Source of the DNA: Patiriisocius_A hiemis
Lineage (GTDB): Bacteria > Bacteroidota > Bacteroidia > Flavobacteriales > Flavobacteriaceae
Assembly (NCBI RefSeq): GCF_031846325.1
Contig: NZ_JAVRHZ010000004.1
Span: 124,001 to 188,000 of the forward strand
Reading direction: 5' to 3'
DNA: 64,000 nt
Below are positions 1 through 8,613 of this stretch, piece by piece; position 1 is the first letter of the stretch, and every line of letters starts with the position of its first letter. Below the pieces are notes generated by a model, which was not told the DNA's origin, did not search any database, and saw only the letters and a program-made list of their open reading frames with translations. Position numbers and translations under genes: made by a program.

Positions 1-588
1 AATTTGTATGGTCCTAATGATAATTTTGATTTAGAAAAATCACATGTGCTTCCAGCATTACTTAGAAAGATTTATTTAGGAAAGTTATGGGAAGAAAATA
101 ATTGGAAAGCTATTAAAGAAGACCTTAATAAGCTCCCAATTATGAATGTAAATGGAAATGCTACTACTGAAGAAATTGTAGCTATCTTTTCAAAATTTGG
201 GATTACAAAAGTTGGAGAAAAAGTTAATGTTGAAATATGGGGAAGTGGAAAGCCTATGCGAGAGTTATTATGGGTAGAAGATATGGCAGATGCTTGTTTA
301 TTTTTAATGAACAACTATAATTTTGAGTCAGAAACAAAAGGAATGGTTGAAGTTAGAAACACTCATATTAATATAGGGACAGGGGTGGATATTTCGATTG
401 CTGAGCTTGCCAAGCTTATTAAAACAATTGTAGGGTTTAAAGGTTCTTTTGTTTACAATACTAATAAACCCGATGGTACAATAAAAAAACTAACAGACGT
501 TTCAAAAATAAACCAGATGGGGTGGGAAGCTTCAATAAACCTACAAGATGGTATAGAACGTCTATATCAATGGTATCGTAATGCTTAA
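1..588 (+). CDS. fcl: GDP-L-fucose synthase, 3' part (5' end outside window)
   Basis: C-terminal about 195 residues of a GDP-4-keto-6-deoxymannose epimerase/reductase of the extended SDR family, which makes GDP-L-fucose in the cytoplasm. The frame is open to base 1 (first codons N-L-Y-G-P-N-D). The segment NLYGPNDNFDLEKSHVLPAL and the later WGSGKPMRELLWVEDMADA are hallmarks of the family; the Rossmann dinucleotide motif and catalytic Tyr/Lys must lie upstream of the window. It ends 3 bases before a glycosyltransferase, so it is the first visible gene of the polysaccharide operon and implies fucose, or a sugar derived from it, in the glycan. The coding region is truncated only by the window edge. 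Confidence 0.9.
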   Translation, partial: NLYGPNDNFDLEKSHVLPALLRKIYLGKLWEENNWKAIKEDLNKLPIMNVNGNATTEEIVAIFSKFGITKVGEKVNVEIWGSGKPMRELLWVEDMADACLFLMNNYNFESETKGMVEVRNTHINIGTGVDISIAELAKLIKTIVGFKGSFVYNTNKPDGTIKKLTDVSKINQMGWEASINLQDGIERLYQWYRNA

Positions 589-591
589 TAT

Positions 592-1371
592 ATGGAGGTT
601 CCTTTTTTAACTATTATAACAGTAAATTATAATGATGCAACGGGGCTAAAAAAAACGATCACTTCTGTAGTTTCTCAATCTTTTACAAACTTTGAATATA
701 TTATAATTGATGGAGGATCAAATGATGATAGTATTACTGTTATTGAAGAATTTTCAGATACTTTGACATACTGGGTTTCAGAAAAAGATAATGGTGTTTT
801 TAATGCCATGAATAAAGGAATTAAAAAGGCAAGAGGTACATACATTCAGTTTTTAAATAGTGGTGATGTTTTTACCTCTCCAACTGCATTAGAGAACTTT
901 ATTAAACACCCTAATTTTGAGGGAGACATAATTTACGGGGACTATAAGTTTGAAGATGGGGAAAAGGAATATCCAGATGATTTATATCCAGCATATTTTA
1001 TTAAAACTTCATTACCACATCAAAGCACCTTATTTAAAAAAACAGTTTTTGATGCTATAGGGCTTTATAATGAAGATTATGTTATTGCATCAGATAGGGC
1101 ATTCTACATAAAATGCTATTTAAGCAACCAATTTATTTTTAAACATACCCCTTATTTCTTGGTGCTTTTTGACAAAGGAGGAATAAGTAATGATCCAGCT
1201 TTTAGAGAAAAAAAGAAAACTGAAGATGAAACGATATTTAAACAATTGTTTGGAGAGAAATACCAAGAGTATAAAGATCAAATAGCACTTGAAAAAAGAA
1301 TAAACAGAAAGAAAAGAAATAGCTTAAGAGGAATATTAAAAAGAGTGTTAAATAAAATAAAGCTATTATGA
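592..1371 (+). CDS. GT2 family glycosyltransferase (WcaE-like)
   Basis: 259 residues with a GT-A nucleotide-sugar transferase fold. The N-terminal strand FLTIITVNYND, the IIIDGGSNDDS loop and the downstream NSGDVF segment (in place of DXD) are typical of GT2 enzymes close to WcaE/WbbD-like colanic acid transferases. No membrane segment is visible and the C-terminus is very basic, as in peripheral inner-membrane transferases. It lies 3 bases after the fucose synthase and its stop overlaps the next start in ATGA, implying translational coupling. Donor and acceptor cannot be read from sequence; GDP-fucose is an inference from the neighbour. Confidence 0.88.
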   Translation: MEVPFLTIITVNYNDATGLKKTITSVVSQSFTNFEYIIIDGGSNDDSITVIEEFSDTLTYWVSEKDNGVFNAMNKGIKKARGTYIQFLNSGDVFTSPTALENFIKHPNFEGDIIYGDYKFEDGEKEYPDDLYPAYFIKTSLPHQSTLFKKTVFDAIGLYNEDYVIASDRAFYIKCYLSNQFIFKHTPYFLVLFDKGGISNDPAFREKKKTEDETIFKQLFGEKYQEYKDQIALEKRINRKKRNSLRGILKRVLNKIKLL

Positions 1372-2243
1372 GCACACCCCTTGTAAGTGTCATAATACCT
1401 ACATATAATAGGGATAAATACCTAGATATAGCTGTAAATAGTGCTATTAAGCAAACCTATACTAATATTGAAGTACTTGTTATTGATGACGGTTCTACTC
1501 ATAATTATGCCGAAGATCTTTGTAGCAAATACAAGAACTGCTTTTATTTCTATAAAGACAATGGAGGTCTTTCTTCAGCAAGAAATTTTGGAATTAAAAA
1601 GGCTAAAGGAGATTTTGTTGCCTTTTTAGACGATGATGATTTCTGGAAAATAGATAAAATTGAAAAACAAATAGAAATTATGTCTAAGTACCCTGAAGTT
1701 GATTTAATTCATTCTAGTGCTCTTGTTGTTAATGAAAAGGGGGATACAACCGGAAAAGTTATTGGTGCATCAGATAAAAAAACATCAAAACGATCTGGTA
1801 ATGTATTTTGGAATGCCCTTGGTACTTGGGTAGTTAAGTCTCCTACACCACTCATAAGAAAAAATGTTTTTACAAAAGACTTACTTTTTGATGAAACTAT
1901 ATTAATAGGAGAAGATGTAGATTTTTACCAAAGACTGTTTTACAGACATCAAATTTATTATGTTAATGAGCCATTGGCATATTATAGAGATTTTGGAGAT
2001 GAAAAAAGACTTTCTAGGCAACGAAGTAAATACATAGGTTTGGAAATTAAAATGATTGAAAACTTTAAAAAAATGGGAGTTTCTAACATTTTCTTGCTTA
2101 ATAAGATTGCAAGGAAGCTTGTCATTCAAGCAATTAGAAATTGGAACCTTGCTTTTCCTCATCAAAAAAAGAAGAAAAATATTATAAAATATTACCTTTC
2201 ACCAATAACGTATTTAAAGACTGGTTTTAAAAATATAAAATGA
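1368..2243 (+). CDS. GT2 family glycosyltransferase
   Basis: 291 residues. Classical GT2 start VSVIIPTYNRDKYL, then VLVIDDGSTHN and FLDDDDFW, the acidic cluster that coordinates the nucleotide-sugar metal ion. A basic C-terminal tail suggests membrane association. The start overlaps the preceding stop by 4 nt and the stop overlaps the next gene by 4 nt, so this is the middle of a tightly coupled trio. It should add one sugar to the lipid-linked repeat unit on the cytoplasmic face; specificity unknown. Confidence 0.9.
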   Translation: MSTPLVSVIIPTYNRDKYLDIAVNSAIKQTYTNIEVLVIDDGSTHNYAEDLCSKYKNCFYFYKDNGGLSSARNFGIKKAKGDFVAFLDDDDFWKIDKIEKQIEIMSKYPEVDLIHSSALVVNEKGDTTGKVIGASDKKTSKRSGNVFWNALGTWVVKSPTPLIRKNVFTKDLLFDETILIGEDVDFYQRLFYRHQIYYVNEPLAYYRDFGDEKRLSRQRSKYIGLEIKMIENFKKMGVSNIFLLNKIARKLVIQAIRNWNLAFPHQKKKKNIIKYYLSPITYLKTGFKNIK

Positions 2244-3277
2244 GGGTAGGAGTAAATCCAACAAAAAATAGTAAAAATCAAGAGCTTGATTATTACCATC
2301 AAGTAATAATCCCTATTTATATTCCAGAAGAAGAAGGATATTTTGAGGATAATTTTACAATTCTTACCTATTGCATAGACTCTTTATTAACTACCGCCCA
2401 TGATAAAACCTATATAACATTAGTAAATAATGGAAGCTGCAAGAAAGTACAGGTTTATTTGGACGAACTTCTAGAAGCTGGATCTGTTCAAGAAGTGATT
2501 CATAGCCATAATATTGGCAAAATAAATGCAATATTTAAAGGGGTCGTAGGTCATAATTTCCCGCTAATTACCATAGCAGATGCAGATGTGTTATTCTTAA
2601 ATAGATGGCAACAAGCTAGCTATGATGTTTTTAAGGCATTTCCAAGAACAGGTTTTGTTTCTACAACTCCCAACCCTAAGTTATATAAGTACCATACTTT
2701 TCCCATAGTGTTTAAGTATTTGTTCTCTAAAAAACTCCGTTTTGAACGTTCAGGAAATAGTGAAGCACTTACAGCATTTGCTAAGAGTATAGGGAATCCT
2801 TCTTTTTTTACAAATTCTCATCTAGAAAAGGTATTAACAATTACAGATAATAATTGTAAAGCTGTTTTAGGAGCCGGACATTTTGTTGCAACCTATAGAG
2901 GAGCAATTTTAAAGCAAGTTGCTAACCAATACTCTAATTATAAACTGGGAGCAAAAGCGGTTCGTGTTTTTTTAGACAAACCTGCTGCTAATATGGGGTA
3001 TTGGCGATTAGCCACATATGATAATTATACTTATCACCTAGGTAATAAAATTGAATCATGGATGGTAAAAAAAATAGAAAACATAAAAAAGTCTAAAGAT
3101 ATTCCAGAACCTACACCGCTAGTAGCAACTACTTTATCACCATCTACAGTTACAAAAATGAAGCGCTTGTTCATCGAAAAACTAGTTTTTTCTAGTTTTC
3201 TTCTTCCTTTTTTATTGAAGTATAAAGGTCTTAAAAAGAATGAGGTTAAGAATTATTTAGCACGAATTAATGACTAA
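2240..3277 (+). CDS. Glycosyltransferase, GT-A fold
   Basis: 345 residues. The order of elements (QVIIPIYIP, YCIDSLL, TLVNNGS, HNIGKINAIFKGV, TIADADVLF) is that of a GT-A transferase, with DADVLF as the likely DXD motif. It is more divergent than its two neighbours, and an N-terminal extension of about 20 residues precedes the first strand. It overlaps both flanking genes (4 nt and 8 nt). It probably adds another sugar of the repeat unit; the exact GT family is unsure. Confidence 0.75.
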   Translation: MRVGVNPTKNSKNQELDYYHQVIIPIYIPEEEGYFEDNFTILTYCIDSLLTTAHDKTYITLVNNGSCKKVQVYLDELLEAGSVQEVIHSHNIGKINAIFKGVVGHNFPLITIADADVLFLNRWQQASYDVFKAFPRTGFVSTTPNPKLYKYHTFPIVFKYLFSKKLRFERSGNSEALTAFAKSIGNPSFFTNSHLEKVLTITDNNCKAVLGAGHFVATYRGAILKQVANQYSNYKLGAKAVRVFLDKPAANMGYWRLATYDNYTYHLGNKIESWMVKKIENIKKSKDIPEPTPLVATTLSPSTVTKMKRLFIEKLVFSSFLLPFLLKYKGLKKNEVKNYLARIND

Positions 3278-4178
3278 AAAAAAGCCCATACTTATTACTG
3301 GCGCACATAGATCTGGAACTACATGGATAGGAAGAGTTTTAGAAAGCTCAAACGAGGTATATTATATACATGAACCTTTTAATATTCAAAATAAAAGAGG
3401 TTATACTCCATTTAAATACTGGTTTCATTACTTGAACTCTAAGTCATCAAATTTATTACAGGAAAACACTCTAAAATATTTAAAATCTCTATATAGTATT
3501 AAAGGCTCAGGTTTTTATAAAGAGCTGTTCAGAATTTCAACAGTAAAAGGTTTATATAAATTTATAAAAGATAGAAATAATAGAAGGGAAAAACGTCCTT
3601 TAATCAAAGATCCAATAGCATTAATGAGCACTCTTTGGATTTACGAAAACTTAAATTGTTTTGTAATTATTGCAATAAGGCATCCAGCAGCTTTTGTTGC
3701 AAGTATTAAATTAAAAAACTGGAGATTTGATTTTAAAAATTTTCTGGATCAAAAAGAATTAATGGAGAGTTATTTAGTGCCCTATAAAGAAAAAATAAAG
3801 GATTTTTGTGAAAATGAATATTCAATAATTGAGCAAGGAATTTTACTTTGGAACTGTATTTATAGTATCGTCTATAACTTTAAACAAACTAAATCTGAAA
3901 ATAAAGATTGGATGTTCGTAAAGCATGAAACTTTATCAAAAAATACAATAGATGAGTTTAAAAAAATTTTTAGTTTTTCTCAATTAACATTTTCTGAAAA
4001 CGTTAAAAATAAAATTATTGAGACTACACAACCTAAAGTTGAATCGGAACACGAAAGAGATGTATTAAAAAATATAAAAAGTTGGAAACAGCGTTTAACT
4101 CAAAATGAGATTTCGAACATTAAAGAACAAACATTTGATGTCTGGAGACACTTTTATGTTGAAAAAGATTGGGAATAA
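3270..4178 (+). CDS. Sulfotransferase family protein
   Basis: 302 residues. The N-terminus ILITGAHRSGTTWIGRVL is the PAPS-binding 5'-phosphosulfate loop of sulfotransferases, and RHPAAFVASIKLKNW resembles the 3'-phosphate-binding segment (R-x-P-x..S). No membrane segment or signal peptide, so the enzyme should act in the cytoplasm on a lipid-linked or nucleotide-linked glycan with PAPS as donor. It overlaps the preceding glycosyltransferase by 8 nt. The DNA is especially AT-rich. It suggests that the polysaccharide is sulfated, as in many marine bacterial exopolysaccharides; the acceptor is unknown. Confidence 0.8.
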   Translation: MTKKKPILITGAHRSGTTWIGRVLESSNEVYYIHEPFNIQNKRGYTPFKYWFHYLNSKSSNLLQENTLKYLKSLYSIKGSGFYKELFRISTVKGLYKFIKDRNNRREKRPLIKDPIALMSTLWIYENLNCFVIIAIRHPAAFVASIKLKNWRFDFKNFLDQKELMESYLVPYKEKIKDFCENEYSIIEQGILLWNCIYSIVYNFKQTKSENKDWMFVKHETLSKNTIDEFKKIFSFSQLTFSENVKNKIIETTQPKVESEHERDVLKNIKSWKQRLTQNEISNIKEQTFDVWRHFYVEKDWE

Positions 4179-4200
4179 ATTTTTTAAAAAAAAGAAATAG

Positions 4201-4208
4201 TAACTTTG
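4201..4208 (+). promoter_or_regulatory. Candidate -7 box for the neuB operon
   Basis: TAACTTTG fits the Bacteroidota sigma-ABfr -7 consensus TAnnTTTG exactly and lies in the only sizeable gap (51 nt) of the first part of the locus, 21 nt before the GTG start of neuB. No convincing -33 TTTG is seen at 19-21 nt upstream. It may give the nonulosonic-acid genes an internal promoter. Confidence 0.4.
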
Positions 4209-4229
4209 AGATACTAAACACACGCTATT

Positions 4230-5231
4230 GTGATAACTACCATTGCCGAAATAGGACAAGCACATGATGGAAGCTTAGGAATGCTGCATGCTTATATTGA
4301 TGCTCTTGCTACAACAGGAGTGAAGGCTGTAAAATTTCAAACGCATATTGCTGCTGCAGAAAGCAGTATTCACGAACCTTTTCGTATTAAATTCTCAAAG
4401 CAAGATGCTACGCGTTTTGACTATTGGAAGCGTATGGAATTTACGCAAGACCAATGGAATGGTATTGGGGCTCATTGCAAGGAAGCTGGCCTCACCTTTA
4501 TAAGCAGTCCCTTTAGTAATGCCGCCGTAGATGTGTTAGAAGAAGCAGGCGTTGAAATTTACAAAATAGGTAGCGGAGAAGTCAATAACTTTTTATTGCT
4601 AAAAAAAGTAATAGATACTAGAAAGCCTATTATTATTTCTAGTGGTATGAGTTCGTATTCAGAATTAGATAAAACAGTTGCTTTTCTCAAAGACCATAAT
4701 GTAGAATTTTCAATATTACAATGTACTACTAGTTATCCAACGCAACCACAGCAGTATGGTTTTAATGTTATTACAGAATTGAAAGAACGATATGGTGTCC
4801 CAGTCGGTTTTTCAGACCATTCTGCTAAAGTAGCAACAGGAATTGCCGCTGTCGCATTAGGTGCTTCTATAATAGAGTTTCATGTAGTTTTTGATAAAAA
4901 GCAGTTTGGCCCAGATGTAACATCTTCTTTAACAATTTCTGAAGTAAAACAGTTAATAGATGGTGTTAAGTCCATCGACAAAGCACTTCAGAACCCAGTA
5001 GATAAATCTACCAACGATGATGTAAAAAGCTTAAAGGCTATTTTCGAAAAGTCTTTGGCTATAAATAAAGATTTACCAAAAGGACATGTTCTTAAATTCT
5101 CAGATTTAGAAGCCAAAAAACCTAAAGGATATGGTATTGATGCCGCAAGCTACAAAGAAGTGATTGGAAAACCTTTAAAAAAGGCAATGCAACAATGGGA
5201 TTTTTTAAATGAAGCAGATATAGCCTTATGA
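4230..5231 (+). CDS. neuB: N-acetylneuraminate synthase family protein (NeuB/LegI-like)
   Basis: 333 residues; GTG start. Condenses a 6-carbon N-acyl amino sugar (ManNAc or a 2,4-diamino analogue) with phosphoenolpyruvate to form a nonulosonic acid. A TIM barrel occupies about residues 1-265 (IAEIGQAHDGS, KFQTHIAAAES, FISSPFS, KIGSGEVNN, ISSGMSS, LQCTTSYPT, GFSDHS, EFHVVFDK). A C-terminal SAF (antifreeze-like) domain follows, with SLAINKDLPKGHVL and the GYGIDAASYKEVIGK segment. Full length for the family. It overlaps the epimerase gene by 4 nt (ATGA). Whether the product is sialic, legionaminic or another nonulosonic acid cannot be told here. Confidence 0.9.
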   Translation: MITTIAEIGQAHDGSLGMLHAYIDALATTGVKAVKFQTHIAAAESSIHEPFRIKFSKQDATRFDYWKRMEFTQDQWNGIGAHCKEAGLTFISSPFSNAAVDVLEEAGVEIYKIGSGEVNNFLLLKKVIDTRKPIIISSGMSSYSELDKTVAFLKDHNVEFSILQCTTSYPTQPQQYGFNVITELKERYGVPVGFSDHSAKVATGIAAVALGASIIEFHVVFDKKQFGPDVTSSLTISEVKQLIDGVKSIDKALQNPVDKSTNDDVKSLKAIFEKSLAINKDLPKGHVLKFSDLEAKKPKGYGIDAASYKEVIGKPLKKAMQQWDFLNEADIAL

Positions 5232-6388
5232 GCCATAAAAGAAAAATATGTGCTGTAATTACAGCAAGACCATCTTATAGTCGTGTAAAAACAGTTTTAC
5301 AGGCAATTAAAGATCATGAAGCACTAGAACTACAATTGGTAGTTGCAGGTTCTGCTTTATTGGATCGCTATGGTAATGCCGTAAATTTTATTGAAAAAGA
5401 TGGTTTTACTATTAACGAAAAGGTTTTTATAGTGCTAGAAGGTGAAAACAAAACTGCAATGGCAAAGACAACAGGGCTTGGAGTGATGGAACTTGCTAAT
5501 GTTTTTTATAACCTTCAGCCAGATGCTGTTTTAACTATAGCAGATAGGTTTGAGACTATTGCAACTTCTATTGCAGCTTCCTATCAAAACATACCTTTAA
5601 TACATTTACAAGGAGGAGAGGTTACTGGTAATATAGATGAAAAAGTAAGGCATGCCAATACTAAACTAGCAGATATTCATTTTGTTACTTCAGAAGATGC
5701 AAAAAGCCGTGTAATAAAGCTAGGTGAAAATCCCACATATGTCTTTAATACAGGCTGTCCCTCAATAGATATAGCTGCGCAAGTTTTAAATAATCCAAAC
5801 TTAGATTTTGATCCTTTTAAAAAATATGGCGGCGTAGGAGGTGTTTTTTCAGAAAAAGAAGACTATTTAGTTGTGATGCAGCATCCAGTAACAACCGAAT
5901 ATAATGATGCAAAAGAGGCTATTTTAAAAACACTTCGAGTAATAGATGATTTACAGATTCCAACGTTTTGGTTTTGGCCCAATGTAGATGCTGGTGCAGA
6001 TGGTACCTCAAATGGAATTCGGTCTTACAGAGAAAAAAATAATCCACAGCATATTCGTTTTTTTAAGAATATGGAACCAGAAGATTTTTTAAAACTTCTA
6101 GTTAATAGTAAATGTCTTATTGGTAATAGTAGTGTGGGGATTAGAGAATGTGCATTTTTAGGTGTACCTGTTGTAAATATTGGTACTCGACAAAACAGAC
6201 GTTTACGTGGAAGCAATGTAATTGACGTGATGTATGACGAAAAAAGTATAAAAAAAGCCATTATAGCTCAAATAGAAAACCCAAAAAACAAGCAAAGCAA
6301 AGTATATGGAACTGGAACTAGTGGTAAACAAATAGCAAATATTCTTGCAACGACATCTTTACCTTTTCACAAAACTATTATGTATTAA
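5228..6388 (+). CDS. neuC: UDP-N-acetylglucosamine 2-epimerase, hydrolysing (NeuC/LegG-like)
   Basis: 386 residues. Releases UDP and inverts C2 of UDP-GlcNAc (or a UDP-2,4-diamino sugar) to give the mannosamine-type substrate of NeuB. Family marks are the N-terminal ITARPSYSRVKTVLQAI, LTIADRFETIATSIAASY, HLQGGEVTGNIDEKVRHANTK, and the C-terminal GNSSVGIRECAFLGVPVVNIGTRQ. GT-B-like two-domain fold, cytoplasmic. It is coupled to neuB by an ATGA overlap, and its last base is the first base of neuA's start (TAATG). A pathway assignment to ManNAc is family-based inference. Confidence 0.9.
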   Translation: MSHKRKICAVITARPSYSRVKTVLQAIKDHEALELQLVVAGSALLDRYGNAVNFIEKDGFTINEKVFIVLEGENKTAMAKTTGLGVMELANVFYNLQPDAVLTIADRFETIATSIAASYQNIPLIHLQGGEVTGNIDEKVRHANTKLADIHFVTSEDAKSRVIKLGENPTYVFNTGCPSIDIAAQVLNNPNLDFDPFKKYGGVGGVFSEKEDYLVVMQHPVTTEYNDAKEAILKTLRVIDDLQIPTFWFWPNVDAGADGTSNGIRSYREKNNPQHIRFFKNMEPEDFLKLLVNSKCLIGNSSVGIRECAFLGVPVVNIGTRQNRRLRGSNVIDVMYDEKSIKKAIIAQIENPKNKQSKVYGTGTSGKQIANILATTSLPFHKTIMY

Positions 6389-7089
6389 TGAAAATTTTAG
6401 GACTTATACCTGCGCGAGGTGGTAGTAAAGGTATTGCTAATAAAAATCGAAAGCTACTTGGAGGGAAGCCTTTACTATCTTATACTATAGAGGCCGCTTT
6501 GAATGCGACATCTTTAGATTCGGTAGTTTTTTCTTCAGAAGACTCAAAACTTATTAATCTAGCTAAAGATTTAGGAGTTGAAGTTCCTTTCGTAAGACCC
6601 CAAGAATTGGCTACAGATACAGCTGGCTCATTAGAAGTAGTACAACACGCTGTAAAGGCATTAGCCAAATTAGACAGACATTATGATGCTGTTTGCTTAT
6701 TACAAGTTACAAGTCCTTTTAGAACACACCAAGATATAGATAAGGCTATAACTACTTTTAAAAATTCGCAAACCGATAGCTTACTTTCTGTGCAAGAAGT
6801 GCCACATCAATACAATCCGCATTGGGTATTTGAAAAAAATGAAATGGGAAATTTGGTAATAGCTACTAAGGATGCTCAAATAATAAAAAGAAGACAAGAT
6901 TTGCCACCAGCTTATATTAGAGATGGTGCTATTTATATTACTAAAACGGAAGTATTATTAGATCGAAATTCATTTTATGGTACTTCAACCTCTTATATAG
7001 TTTCTAACCCAGAAACCTATGTAAATATTGATACTGAACAAGATTGGGAAAGGGCAGAGCAGCTATTAGCAAATTTAAATATGTTCTAA
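6388..7089 (+). CDS. neuA: CMP-N-acylneuraminate cytidylyltransferase (NeuA-like)
   Basis: 233 residues. Activates the nonulosonic acid with CTP to the CMP-sugar used by transferases. The nucleotide-binding signature LGLIPARGGSKGIANKNRKL is at the N-terminus, followed by LLQVTSPFRTHQDIDKAI, the QDLPPAYIRDGAIYIT segment and the C-terminal NIDTEQDWERAE, all standard for the family. No fused hydrolase or acetyl-esterase domain. Third gene of the neuB-neuC-neuA set. A nonulosonic-acid transferase should exist among the glycosyltransferases of the locus but is not identifiable from sequence alone. Confidence 0.92.
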   Translation: MKILGLIPARGGSKGIANKNRKLLGGKPLLSYTIEAALNATSLDSVVFSSEDSKLINLAKDLGVEVPFVRPQELATDTAGSLEVVQHAVKALAKLDRHYDAVCLLQVTSPFRTHQDIDKAITTFKNSQTDSLLSVQEVPHQYNPHWVFEKNEMGNLVIATKDAQIIKRRQDLPPAYIRDGAIYITKTEVLLDRNSFYGTSTSYIVSNPETYVNIDTEQDWERAEQLLANLNMF

Positions 7090-7092
7090 ATT

Positions 7093-8613
7093 ATGCTAAA
7101 ACTAATTAAGGGTCTATACAACAAAAAAGTGTCCTCAAAAGGCTTAGCTATTTTTAGAATACTTTTTTCATCAACACTTTTTTTTGAAGTATTACGAATT
7201 TACAATTACAAAGAATTGTATTATGGAGCTTTTCCAAACCTTGAAGTTTCTTCTTCAATAACTGTTGGTTTACAGGCTTGGCTTTTAGTTTTAATATTTC
7301 TTGCCTTTGGTTTTTTGTCAAAGATTATGACAATATTAAATTACGCATTAGCGCTTTTTTTACTTAGTCAATTTCAAGGCTTAATATATCATATGGCCTA
7401 CACATATTTGGGAATAGGTTTTTTAATGATGTTATTTCCTCTTTCTAAATCTTTTTCAATAGATGCTTTATTGAAGATAAAATATAAGGTTACTTCGTCC
7501 TCAGACACTAAAGTAACTGTATTAGCATATTATTTATTTGTTTTAGTTGGAATTGGTTTTGTTTACATAGATTCTATTTTTTTTAAACTAAAAACCGAAG
7601 TATGGATGAATGGAACAGGGATGTGGCTTCCAGCTTCGTTGCCTCACTTTACCATTTTAAAAGATCAATGGTTATTAAATCAAAAGTACCTTCTATTATT
7701 TTTTGGTTATTTAACTATTGTTTTCGAGGCAATTTTTTGCTTTTTATTTTTTAGGAAAAGGTTTAGAATACCTTTGTTAATTATTGGGCTAGGTTTGCAC
7801 ATAGGCATTTTAATAGAGTTTCCAATTCCTTATTTTGCAATGGGGGCTATTGGAGTTTATATGCTATTAGTGCCTTTAAAGTTTTGGGAGATTATTCCAA
7901 TATTTAATATAAAAACAGAAAAACTAAAACCTGCGGAGAACCCGTCTAGCGTCACTAAATTTTTTAATTTACTTTACTTCTCAGGTTTTTCTAAAAAGCT
8001 TGAAGTTACCGGTTATACTATTATTATTGTTATGCTATTATTATTACAGTTTAACTCTACATTTAATTTTCCAGCTAGTAAACCAATAGAAAGAAAAGCT
8101 TTAGAAATTTCTGCAAAATTTGAACCTTTTTTTTATCACTTGAAACAGTTTAAAGAAAAAGGGCGTAAATTTTCCAAGCGTTATTTAGGAATTACCGCTC
8201 ATGGGGTTTTTGTAGATAGTCATTACAATGGCTTTGAAAAAATATATACACTTTCATATCAAGATAAACTGTTGCCTATTTATTCAAATCAAGGAATTCC
8301 AAAGCGTTATTTGAGTAGTGGTTCTTGGGTTCATTATAACTTTAGAGTTAACAGGCATGTTGAAAAACAAACAACTAAAAACCTGAAAGATGGTCTATCT
8401 AGGTATGCTATATATTGGTCCCTAGAGAATGATATTGATTTAAATAATACAGAATTTGATGTTTTGGAAAAAAAAGTTCACTATACATTTAAATGGGAAA
8501 AAGACTTATTGCAAAAAAACCTAAGCGAACCATGGAACCCTTCTGGAATACTTACATTTAAATATGGAAAAGCTAGATTAACACTTGATAAGCCCTTAAA
8601 AAATGATAACTAA
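7093..8613 (+). CDS. HTTM domain membrane protein (vitamin K-dependent carboxylase-like)
   Basis: 506 residues. The N-terminal half (about 15-270) has several hydrophobic helices beginning with SSKGLAIFRILFSSTLFFEVLR, the typical first helix of HTTM/VKGC-like proteins; another helix lies at about 310-330. The C-terminal 170 residues are polar and probably extracytoplasmic. Human gamma-glutamyl carboxylase belongs to the same superfamily, but most bacterial HTTM proteins have no known reaction. It follows neuA by 3 nt and overlaps the SDR gene by 11 nt, so it is co-translated with glycan genes. I cannot confirm the catalytic lysine. A role in modifying or exporting the glycan is inference only. 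Confidence 0.75.
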   Translation: MLKLIKGLYNKKVSSKGLAIFRILFSSTLFFEVLRIYNYKELYYGAFPNLEVSSSITVGLQAWLLVLIFLAFGFLSKIMTILNYALALFLLSQFQGLIYHMAYTYLGIGFLMMLFPLSKSFSIDALLKIKYKVTSSSDTKVTVLAYYLFVLVGIGFVYIDSIFFKLKTEVWMNGTGMWLPASLPHFTILKDQWLLNQKYLLLFFGYLTIVFEAIFCFLFFRKRFRIPLLIIGLGLHIGILIEFPIPYFAMGAIGVYMLLVPLKFWEIIPIFNIKTEKLKPAENPSSVTKFFNLLYFSGFSKKLEVTGYTIIIVMLLLLQFNSTFNFPASKPIERKALEISAKFEPFFYHLKQFKEKGRKFSKRYLGITAHGVFVDSHYNGFEKIYTLSYQDKLLPIYSNQGIPKRYLSSGSWVHYNFRVNRHVEKQTTKNLKDGLSRYAIYWSLENDIDLNNTEFDVLEKKVHYTFKWEKDLLQKNLSEPWNPSGILTFKYGKARLTLDKPLKNDN

